Positions 1-5,680 of a stretch of 6,474 nt of DNA are shown in pieces. Each line of letters opens with the position of its first letter. Within the stretch, counting starts at the first letter, position 1. This DNA comes from an uncultured Porphyromonas sp. (lineage in GTDB: Bacteria; Bacteroidota; Bacteroidia; Bacteroidales; Porphyromonadaceae), in the NCBI GenBank assembly GCA_947253195.1, contig CAMXXM010000087.1:1-6474 (forward strand), written 5' to 3'. The notes under the pieces are model-generated. The model was not told the origin of the DNA. It saw only the letters and a list, made by a program, of their open reading frames with translations, and made no database searches. Both the position numbers and the translations under genes were made by a program.

Positions 1-14
1 TGTATAAGAGACAG
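1..14. other. Residual Tn5/Nextera mosaic-end adapter, not genomic
   Basis: The first 14 bases, TGTATAAGAGACAG, are identical to the last 14 bases of the 19-bp Tn5 mosaic end AGATGTGTATAAGAGACAG, which is used in transposase-based sequencing libraries. They sit exactly at the contig end. The peptidase reading frame below is family-like up to base 15, then runs into these bases with no family resemblance. They should be trimmed. Confidence 0.93.
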
Positions 15-590
15 ATTCCACTCATCCCAGTGCTTGTACATCAGGTCATCATAGATATGCCCGGTCTGCTTTCCGAGATCAGGGTTCTCCTCCTTGGAGA
101 TCTCCGGAAGCATCACCTCGCGGATGACAACCACCTTCTTCCGATCGGGAGAGTAAAGGAAGTCGATCACATCGAAGTCATAGTCCGACACCACGCGGAG
201 GTTACTGCCGTCTAAGTTGCAGAGAGCAATCTGAGCTTTATCGCCCTTTGTGGAGACAAAAGCAATCGTCTGATCATCGAGGAAAATCGGAGAGTGACCG
301 GCATTCTTGCCGAGGATCGCCCGTCCGCTACCGGGCTTGGCGGTCTCGCCGACCATAATCTCCGAGTAGAAGTTATTCTGCTCGAGCTGAGCCATGGAGC
401 GGGTGTAGATGAAGTGCTTCCCGTCCGGAGAGAGCTGGATGCCCCCGATGCGATAGAGCTTGTGCATCGCCTCAGCGGTGAAGACTTTACCCTCGCCGGC
501 GGTCTCACTTGCCGTCGTTGCGCTCACCGGAGAGCAGAGCATAAGTGCTCCGGTCGCCGCAAGGGTCATAAGGGATAAGAATTTTGACAT
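15..590 (-). CDS. S9-family (DPP5-like) secreted serine peptidase, N-terminal part, truncated by contig end
   Basis: The frame starts at an ATG (588-590) and gives 192 codons before the adapter. Residues 1-24 look like a signal peptide: K3, a hydrophobic core at about 4-19, and an SPVSA site with likely cleavage after A24. The residues before C19 (LML) do not form a lipobox, so a soluble periplasmic protein is favoured. The rest is the start of the beta-propeller of prolyl-oligopeptidase (S9) enzymes, with LSPDGKHFIYTR at about 53-64, NLDGSNLR at 125-132 and YSPDRKKV at 146-153. DDLMYKHWDEW at 181-191 is highly characteristic of Bacteroidetes S9 peptidases and resembles Porphyromonas gingivalis DPP5. 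The catalytic Ser-Asp-His domain would lie beyond the contig end and is not visible. Such enzymes release dipeptides from peptides in asaccharolytic anaerobes. The S9 family is confident; the exact subtype (DPP5 or a paralogue) is not. Confidence 0.85.
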
Positions 591-640
591 GTGTACGTGT
601 TATGATTAAAAAGGTATTTGTGCTTCGTACTTCACAATTG

Positions 641-648
641 CGAAAGTA
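641..648 (-). promoter_or_regulatory. Weak candidate Bacteroidetes -7 box for the S9 peptidase
   Basis: On the minus strand these bases read TACTTTCG, one mismatch from the Bacteroidetes -7 consensus TAnnTTTG. The position would give a leader of about 45 nt to the peptidase ATG. I see no matching TTTG-type -33 box about 20 bases upstream, so support is thin. The box lies in a loose dyad (GTACTT 627-632 and AAGTAC 644-649). Confidence 0.2.
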
Positions 649-709
649 CACAATTATTACGACACCTCCCGACTTGAAGTCTGAAAACAGGGGTGATGCA
701 TTAGGAATT

Positions 710-745
710 AGAGACCTTTGAAAAATTAATTTTTCAAAGGTCTCT
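710..745. repeat. 36-bp perfect palindrome, possible fused inverted repeats of a mobile element
   Basis: The left half (710-727) reads AGAGACCTTTGAAAAATT and the right half (728-745) is its exact reverse complement, with no spacer; the centre is TTAA. Bases 709 and 746 do not pair. The outer GAGACCTTTGAAAAA resembles the terminal repeats of Bacteroidetes insertion sequences. The structure could be a collapsed element made only of its two ends, or two ends joined after a deletion. It directly abuts the transposase relic. As RNA it would form a strong hairpin in either direction, but there is no clear uridine tract, so a terminator role is less likely. No flanking target-site duplication is visible. 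Confidence 0.8.
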
Positions 746-972
746 TTACGGTGAGAGCGCCAACGCCATCAAGATCCAGATCTGGGTTACCCCCCTCATC
801 GCCAATCTGCTCATCATGATCCACAAAAGATGGCTGACTCGCAGCCGGAGCTTCTCCAGACCGGCGACGGTGCTGAGGATTACTTTGATGAGCTTACGAC
901 TTCTATAGTCTCTTCAATCACCCCAATAAAGACTGGGAACGAACCTTGGCAACGGAGATGGAAAGTCCATGA
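741..972 (+). pseudogene. C-terminal relic of an IS4-like transposase, frameshifted
   Basis: In the frame whose codons begin at 741, the sequence encodes GESANAIKIQIW followed by LIANLLIMIHKRWLTRSRSF and RPATVLRITLM. This is the C-terminal tail of Bacteroidetes IS4-type transposases of the DUF4372/DDE class. That frame stops at TAG 906-908. The tail resumes in the next frame from 892 as AYDFYSLFNHPNKDWER and ends at a TGA at 970-972. Dropping one base, for example A891, restores a continuous tail, so a single-base insertion explains the break. The DNA-binding region and the first catalytic acidic residues are absent; the left edge runs into the palindrome. No start codon belongs to it. It is a dead fragment, not a working gene. 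The family call rests on recalled motifs. Confidence 0.75.
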
Positions 973-1088
973 CCCTCACTTTTTGACTAGGGGGCTTGGA
1001 AATCGATATCGGGGATCACTTCCGCACCAATTCAGCGAAAGAGACCCCTCAAAACACCCATTTCCACTTTTATCGGACAGCTATAATT
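741..1088 (+). mobile_element. Right-end fragment of a decayed IS4-like insertion sequence
   Basis: The transposase relic is followed by a short noncoding tail (973 to about 1088) with no intact gene. It ends in TTATCGGACAGCTATAATTA (1069-1088), which looks like an insertion-sequence terminus. The sequence character changes to the structured GC-rich stretch just beyond. The left part of the element is missing and replaced at the junction by the palindrome. The right boundary is approximate, because no matching left terminal repeat is available for comparison. The tail also contains apparent short reading frames, which I take as spurious. Confidence 0.5.
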
Positions 1089-1234
1089 AGGTTTCTGCTC
1101 GTCAGTCCACGAATTCGCTATTGCTTCTTCTCCCCCAAGGGTCACTCCCTGAGACTTGCAAGTCGCTATGGGGTTCGTTGGCAGCTACGCCCCGTGTAGA
1201 ACTTTCACCACAGACGTATGATATGCCCATCATA
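1089..1234 (-). other. Structured noncoding stretch resembling a group II intron domain I remnant
   Basis: Read on the minus strand, this stretch has several nested pairings. TATGAT and ATCATA (1217-1234) form a 6-bp hairpin. TGTGG and CTACA (1195-1212) enclose a loop containing TGAAAG. A CCCCA/TGGGG helix (1133-1137 with 1169-1173) closes a three-way junction holding the self-complementary GACTTGCAAGTC (1153-1164) and an AGGG/CCCT hairpin (1138-1150). The GGTGAAAGTT, GTAGCTGCCAACGAACC and AGCGACTTGCAAGTC segments resemble domain I of bacterial group II introns. There is no maturase gene and no domain V, so it would be a 5' fragment cut by the IS relic. The structure is visible; the intron identity is inference from memory, and another structured RNA is possible. 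Confidence 0.4.
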
Positions 1235-1236
1235 AC

Positions 1237-1272
1237 AAAAAGGGATGTGTCCCGCTACAAGACACATCCCTT
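1237..1272 (-). terminator. Rho-independent terminator of the V-ATPase operon
   Basis: A perfect 12-bp stem (1240-1251 with 1261-1272, AAGGGATGTGTC and its complement) encloses a 9-nt loop. On the minus strand it is followed directly by T residues (five in a row counting the stem end). It begins 26 nt beyond the ntpK stop codon. There is no T tract on the plus-strand side, so it acts leftward and separates the ATPase operon from the peptidase gene. Confidence 0.88.
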
Positions 1273-1298
1273 GATGAGGATTGATTAGTCTCTACGTA

Positions 1299-1748
1299 TC
1301 AGAGAGAGAACATCGTCAGGAGGGTAACGAGGAGCGCGAGGATCGCGTAGAGCTCGGGGAAGACCGCCTCGACCATAGAGATGGCAAATACATTGTGACC
1401 ATCAGCGGTGGCAGCGATACCGTGAGCAAGGACCTTACCCTGCTTGATTGCAGAGAGGAGACCTACCGATCCGAGGAGCAGACCACAGAGGAGGATGGCT
1501 GTGGCTGAGAGTACAGACATATCTGCTGCGATATGCTGACTGGCGAAGTACCAGCCCACAAATCCATAGAGACCCTGGGAGGAGGGAAGCGCTGAGAGAC
1601 CTATGTACTGACCCATCTTGGAGGGATCCTTGCGCATAGCCCCGACAGCGGTGATACCGCAGAAGGAGAGACCATAGCAACTACCGATACCGGCGAGACC
1701 GACCATTAGTGCGATACCCAGGTAGGCCATTAGAAGTGTAGTAGACAT
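1299..1748 (-). CDS. ntpK: V-type ATPase subunit K (proteolipid, rotor ring)
   Basis: This 149-residue membrane protein is the duplicated-hairpin (four-helix) proteolipid that forms the ion-carrying rotor ring. Its length matches the family; Enterococcus hirae NtpK has 156 residues. Repeat one ends in LPSSQGLYGF (54-63) and repeat two contains QGKVLAHGI (103-111) and PELYAIL (131-137). Without gaps from the C-terminus, E132 aligns with the ion-binding E139 of E. hirae. The other sodium ligands are also present: L54, S57 (Thr in E. hirae), Q58, Y61 and Q103. This points to Na+ rather than H+ coupling, as an inference. An extra acidic residue, E127, lies five residues before E132 in the same helix. 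It is the last gene of the operon, 49 nt after ntpI and just before the terminator. Confidence 0.95.
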   Translation of the reverse strand: MSTTLLMAYLGIALMVGLAGIGSCYGLSFCGITAVGAMRKDPSKMGQYIGLSALPSSQGLYGFVGWYFASQHIAADMSVLSATAILLCGLLLGSVGLLSAIKQGKVLAHGIAATADGHNVFAISMVEAVFPELYAILALLVTLLTMFSL

Positions 1749-1797
1749 AAATTGATTTACTTATTGAGTTTGTTATTGTTTTGTCAAGAATAATATA
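1749..1797 (-). promoter_or_regulatory. AT-rich leader before ntpK
   Basis: The other gaps in the operon are 22 nt or less or overlap; this one is 49 nt and strongly AT-rich, with mostly A and T before the ntpK ATG and no purine-rich Shine-Dalgarno site. A-rich leaders favour translation in Bacteroidetes. A box TATTCTTG (minus strand, 1785-1792) is one mismatch from TAnnTTTG, but no -33 partner is visible. The leader may raise K output, since the ring needs about ten copies per complex; this is inference. Confidence 0.35.
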
Positions 1798-3648
1798 TCA
1801 CTTGGAGACCTTCTCCTCTATAGGTGCGTAAGGTGTCCCCCCACCCTCGTACTCGGAGTTATTGAAGTACTCCACGTAGGTGAGACGAACCGGGTGGACG
1901 AGCGAGCTGATCATCGTGAGGCAGAAATTGAGTCCGTGACCAAATGCAAGGATCAGCAGTCCTACCGGTATCGCTGCCCAGATGGGCATGGAGGAGGTGA
2001 CGGTCTCTGTGAGGGTATTGAAGACCCCACCGAGGATACCGCCCGTCAGACCGATGGCGAAGAGGCGGATATAGGAGAGGGTATCTCCCAGAAGCCCCGA
2101 GGCAGTATTGTAGGTGTCCCACAGCCCTTTGCCAAGATTGACAAAGACGTTCTTACCGGGAGAGTTGAGGAAGAAGACTGCGAATGCGCAGAGCCCAACG
2201 ACACCCCAGAGGGTGTACTCAAGCCACTGTGGCAGCCGGATGTTGAGGGCAGGTAACCCGACCACAAGTCCGATGAAGATCACCAATGTCGGCCAAGCGA
2301 AGCCGGCAAGCGAAGCACGGGTGCCACTCTGGTGCCTAACCTTGAAGGCAGCCACATACTTCGCAAATAGGATCTGGACGAGTCCCAGCGCCAGAGAGAT
2401 CACCATCAGGTTATCCGACGAGAGGAAGAAGTCCTTGATCGAGCTGAGGAAGGGAACCTCGACGAGTGAGATGCCGAAGAAGGTGCCGGCAAGGAATCCC
2501 ATCACCACACCGGCTCCACCGAGCCACTGGAAGAGCTCTAAGTACATCTTGGCACTCTCACCCACCTTGCGCTTAAAGATCGTTGCCAATATCAGCACTA
2601 CCAACCCGTATCCTGCATCTCCCGAGCACATACCGAAGAAGAGCATGAAGAAGGGCGCGATGAATGGCGTTGGGTCAAACTCCCAGTAATTAGGGAGGGA
2701 GAACATCTTTACCAGAGGCTCAAAGGCCTTGCCAAAGCGACTGTTGGAGAGCTTGATGGGCACGTCCTCCCCATAGACAATATCCTCCTGGACGTAGGCA
2801 ATCCCCTCCTCTGAGAGTGCTGCCTGCATGGCGGCATCCTGCTTGGCGGGGACATAGCCCTCCAGCACCATCAGTCGATCGTCATAGAGGCGATCAGCCT
2901 GATAGTAGGCATTGTCCATCTGGTAGGTATCGGCGAGGTGGGCCTCTTGCTGATCGAGTATCTGATCGTGGTGCGCGAGGTAGAGCTTGGAGTCCGTCAG
3001 GAGCCTTAGATCCTCCTCCAGACTCTGTCTCTCTACCCTCAGAGAGCTAATGGATCGGTCGGGAAGACGAACCCGATCGGCATACTCAAGCTCAGGCTCG
3101 TCCTCAGAGGTGATGGTGACAAAGTAGGTGGAGCGACCGGCAGTCTGAATGATCTGCGCGTGGTAGAGCTCCTCCCACTCCTTATTGTACCTCTGAGAGA
3201 GGACGGTCCAGAAAGTCATATTGACCCCCTTAGCTCTCAGCTTCGAGATCAGAGTCGGGTCAAAGTCGCCCCAGTATGAGAGCTCGTGCTCCTGGGACTT
3301 TAGGTCAGAGAGGATCCTCGACTTTTCCCTGATACGGGCGTCAAGGTCACTGATCTGGCTAACGTAAGTGTCATAGTCCGTCAGAGTCTCCTCAGGGAAG
3401 TCTATGTGACGGATATCCTCGGGAGTCTGCTCCTTCTGAAGAGGGTGCTGGTCCATAAGAAAGCCGAGGCTCTTACGCAGATCGGCCAACTCGCCCTGCC
3501 GAGCCTTAACCTCTCTTATGCGGTCAAGCTCGTTTGGATCCTTATTCTGTCGGACATGGATCACGCCTAAGGAGCGCAATTTCTGTAGGAACGCCTCGTA
3601 CTCCGGCTCGAAAACCAGGAACGAGTACTTATTCATCGTCTCTATCAT
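1798..3648 (-). CDS. ntpI: V-type ATPase subunit I (membrane stator, a-subunit homologue)
   Basis: This is a 616-residue protein, normal for bacterial subunit I. Residues 1 to about 320 are a cytosolic arm with charged, coiled-coil-like stretches (about 38-62, 95-122 and 200-240). The C-terminal half has about seven or eight membrane segments, roughly at 328-358, 374-393, 413-435, 446-467, 478-495, 516-545 and 554-583. DPTPFIAPFFMLFFG (325-339) and GDAGYG (343-348) are family signatures. R528 in SYIRLFAIGL corresponds to the essential half-channel arginine (yeast Vph1 R735), and R588 in HPVRLTYVEYF to the second conserved one. The subunit passes ions to the K ring and anchors the stator. The ATG overlaps the ntpD stop in ATGA, implying translational coupling; M5 is a possible alternative start. 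Confidence 0.96.
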   Translation of the reverse strand: MIETMNKYSFLVFEPEYEAFLQKLRSLGVIHVRQNKDPNELDRIREVKARQGELADLRKSLGFLMDQHPLQKEQTPEDIRHIDFPEETLTDYDTYVSQISDLDARIREKSRILSDLKSQEHELSYWGDFDPTLISKLRAKGVNMTFWTVLSQRYNKEWEELYHAQIIQTAGRSTYFVTITSEDEPELEYADRVRLPDRSISSLRVERQSLEEDLRLLTDSKLYLAHHDQILDQQEAHLADTYQMDNAYYQADRLYDDRLMVLEGYVPAKQDAAMQAALSEEGIAYVQEDIVYGEDVPIKLSNSRFGKAFEPLVKMFSLPNYWEFDPTPFIAPFFMLFFGMCSGDAGYGLVVLILATIFKRKVGESAKMYLELFQWLGGAGVVMGFLAGTFFGISLVEVPFLSSIKDFFLSSDNLMVISLALGLVQILFAKYVAAFKVRHQSGTRASLAGFAWPTLVIFIGLVVGLPALNIRLPQWLEYTLWGVVGLCAFAVFFLNSPGKNVFVNLGKGLWDTYNTASGLLGDTLSYIRLFAIGLTGGILGGVFNTLTETVTSSMPIWAAIPVGLLILAFGHGLNFCLTMISSLVHPVRLTYVEYFNNSEYEGGGTPYAPIEEKVSK

Positions 3649-4289
3649 ACTATTGCTTCCATTTCTGATTCTGCCTCCATGGCGTTGCGGCGCTTCTCCT
3701 TCTCCTCATCGAGGTGAGCGCGCATAATCTTTTGAGACGCCTTGGAGAGCGACTCTTCGTCCTCGAGGTAGCGCTTGATCTTCAGGATCGCCTCCTTGAG
3801 ACCGGGGATCTGAACTTTCTCGAAGAGGTTGACCTTCTGCGTCGTCTTACGTCTGGCATGCTGCAGGATGTCCAGCTCCAGGCGTCCAACCTCTGCTTGG
3901 ATGCCAACGGTGGCGAGATCCTTGATCAGCTGCGTGCCCTCCATATACCAGGAGGGGGTATTAAGGAGACTAAAAGGGCGAACCTCAAAGTCTACCTCAC
4001 CCAGCACTGGTACCGGGATGCCGGCCACCTTGCGTGTCTCGAGATGGACATCCTCCACTCGGACAAGAGAGGGATCAAACTCACTCCAGAGGGCAGTCAT
4101 GGTGTCGAAATTCTCGATGCTCTGCTCTACCTGAGCTTCGAGATCCTCGACCTCCTTCTTGACCCGCCGCACCTCGAGACGAAGCGCACTCTCCTTACTC
4201 TTGATCGTAGGGAGGATTCGCTCTCGGAGCTGGAGATCCTTCTTCTGCCTCTGGAGAGAGGTTTTGTTGTATTGAAATTTTACAGCCAT
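3645..4289 (-). CDS. ntpD: V-type ATPase subunit D (central rotor shaft)
   Basis: This 214-residue protein forms the central shaft that turns inside the A3B3 head and transmits torque to the membrane ring. The length is typical of the family. It has the expected antiparallel coiled-coil design: an N-terminal helix (about 8-65, starting FQYNKTSLQRQKKDL) and a C-terminal helix (about 145-205), with a globular middle part. The C-terminal RRKTTQKVNLFEKVQIPGL with following ILKIKRYLEDEE matches the conserved RRVNALE...IP signature of subunit D. It starts 22 nt after ntpB and its stop overlaps the ntpI start by 4 nt. The usual neighbour, subunit F, is not found next to it. Confidence 0.94.
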   Translation of the reverse strand: MAVKFQYNKTSLQRQKKDLQLRERILPTIKSKESALRLEVRRVKKEVEDLEAQVEQSIENFDTMTALWSEFDPSLVRVEDVHLETRKVAGIPVPVLGEVDFEVRPFSLLNTPSWYMEGTQLIKDLATVGIQAEVGRLELDILQHARRKTTQKVNLFEKVQIPGLKEAILKIKRYLEDEESLSKASQKIMRAHLDEEKEKRRNAMEAESEMEAIV

Positions 4290-4311
4290 ACCTCAGCCGT
4301 ACTCACCGGGA

Positions 4312-5667
4312 TTACGCCTCCTCCTGAGAGTGACCGACCATCTCCACATCCTGTGGCCAGTACTTATCGACAAGAGATTGCTTGATCGCCACCTCAGCAG
4401 GGGTGAAGTGCCGAGCGAAGAGCCGCCATGCCGTATCGAGCATCTCTGTGGTATTGATATTGACGTCAATGGCGAGGAGGTCATTGGCGTACTCCTTGGC
4501 GAAGTCGAGCGTACGCTCGTCGTAGTCAGTGAGGTCAAATCCGTTCTCCAGCTTGGTCTGAGCATTGGAGGCATCAGCGAAGAGACGAACACCGGCATTC
4601 ATCACCTGAGGGTGATCCTCACGGGTCTTCTTCCCGATCACCTGCTGCTTCAGTCGTGACAGGGAGCGGAAGGGATCGACGATGACCTTGCCGATAGTGC
4701 TATCGGTACGGAGATAGAGCTGTCCCTCGGTGATGTATCCGGTGTTATCCGGCACCGCGTGGGTGATATCTCCACCCGACAGCGTCGTCACGGCGATGAT
4801 GGTGATGGAACCACCGGATGGGAATTGGGCTGCCTTCTCATAGACCTTTGCCAGGTCAGAGTAGAGGGAGCCGGGCATAGAGTCCTTAGAGGGGATCTGA
4901 TCCATCTTATTGGAGACGATCGCCAGCGCATCAGCGTAGTTGGTCATATCCGTCAGGAGGACAAGCACCTTCTCATTTTTCTCCACTGCGAAGTACTCTG
5001 CTACTGTAAGAGCCATATGAGGGATCAGCACTCGCTCGATAGACGAGTCCTCAGTGGTATTGATGAAGGAGACGATACGATCGAGTGCTCCAGCCTCGGC
5101 AAAGGTATTGCGGAAGTAGAGGTAGTCGTCATTCGTCAGTCCCATACCGCCAAGGATGATCTTATCGGACTCAGCGCGCATCGCCACGGTTGCCATCACC
5201 TCATTGTAGGGCTGATCCGGGTCAGCGAAGAAGGGGATCTTCTGTCCCGTGACGAGGGTATTATTGAGGTCGATGCCGGAGATACCAGTTGTAATCAGCT
5301 CTGAGGGCTGCTCACGACGGACAGGATTGACTGACGGACCTCCGATCTCCACATCCTTGCCCTCGATGATCGGACCATCATCAATAGGATCTCCGTAGGC
5401 ATTCATGAAGCGTCCGGTGAGAGAGTCGCCCACCTTTAGGGCAGGAGCCTTGCCGAGGAAGGTCACCTCGGCATTGGTCGGGATGCCCTCCGTACCGGAG
5501 AAGACCTGCAGTGTCACTACATCATCCTCCAATCGGACGACCTGAGCCACACGACCATCGATGAGAGCAAGCTCATCATTACCCACACCGGTAGCACGCA
5601 GAGAGCAGGTTGCCTTGGTGATGTCGGAGATGTGGGTGTATATCTTTTGGAATGCTTTCTTAGTCAT
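4312..5667 (-). CDS. ntpB: V-type ATPase subunit B (non-catalytic head subunit)
   Basis: This 451-residue protein is close to the usual 450-470 residues. It alternates with A in the hexameric head and contributes residues to the catalytic site without hydrolysing ATP. The N-terminal beta-barrel covers about 1-75, followed by the nucleotide-binding fold to about 350 and a helical C-terminal domain. The P-loop position is degenerate (GQKIPFFADPDQPYNE, 141-156), as expected for B. Other family marks are ERVLIPHMALTVAEYFA (211-227), LVLLTDMTNYADAL (235-248) and DNTGYITEGQLYLR (307-320). R338 in SLSRL is the likely arginine finger. The divergence from archaeal B is of the kind seen in Chlamydia and spirochaete enzymes. 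It starts 13 nt after ntpA. Confidence 0.96.
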   Translation of the reverse strand: MTKKAFQKIYTHISDITKATCSLRATGVGNDELALIDGRVAQVVRLEDDVVTLQVFSGTEGIPTNAEVTFLGKAPALKVGDSLTGRFMNAYGDPIDDGPIIEGKDVEIGGPSVNPVRREQPSELITTGISGIDLNNTLVTGQKIPFFADPDQPYNEVMATVAMRAESDKIILGGMGLTNDDYLYFRNTFAEAGALDRIVSFINTTEDSSIERVLIPHMALTVAEYFAVEKNEKVLVLLTDMTNYADALAIVSNKMDQIPSKDSMPGSLYSDLAKVYEKAAQFPSGGSITIIAVTTLSGGDITHAVPDNTGYITEGQLYLRTDSTIGKVIVDPFRSLSRLKQQVIGKKTREDHPQVMNAGVRLFADASNAQTKLENGFDLTDYDERTLDFAKEYANDLLAIDVNINTTEMLDTAWRLFARHFTPAEVAIKQSLVDKYWPQDVEMVGHSQEEA

Positions 5668-5680
5668 AATCAGTCTACCC

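Noticed and set aside
532..537. C19 in the signal peptide of the S9 peptidase as a lipoprotein cysteine
   Set aside because: The preceding residues are L-M-L, not a small residue at -1, so a lipobox is not formed; a signal peptidase I site after A24 fits better.
671..681. An 11-bp dyad GACTTGAAGTC upstream of the peptidase, similar to GACTTGCAAGTC at 1153-1164
   Set aside because: The dyad is short and differs in its centre; the resemblance is within chance, and no regulator is known to use it.
830..1090. A plus-strand open frame of 86 codons beginning MADSQPEL
   Set aside because: It is an out-of-frame reading of the IS4-like transposase relic; the adjacent frames carry the family-like sequence. 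It has no recognisable domain.
996..1199. A plus-strand open frame of 67 codons running across the IS tail and the structured stretch
   Set aside because: It crosses the apparent junction between two unrelated pieces, and the right part is better explained as structured RNA on the other strand.
1194..1216. A GTGAAAG hairpin on the minus strand considered as group II intron domain V
   Set aside because: The required AGC triad and the pairing strand of domain V are missing, and the position relative to the rest fits domain I better.
3714..4385. A 223-codon plus-strand open frame opposite ntpD and the end of ntpB
   Set aside because: It is fully antisense to well-identified V-ATPase genes and lacks any recognisable domain; it reflects the codon use of the real genes.
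4759..5304. A 181-codon plus-strand open frame opposite ntpB
   Set aside because: It is an antisense shadow of a confidently identified gene with no independent support.
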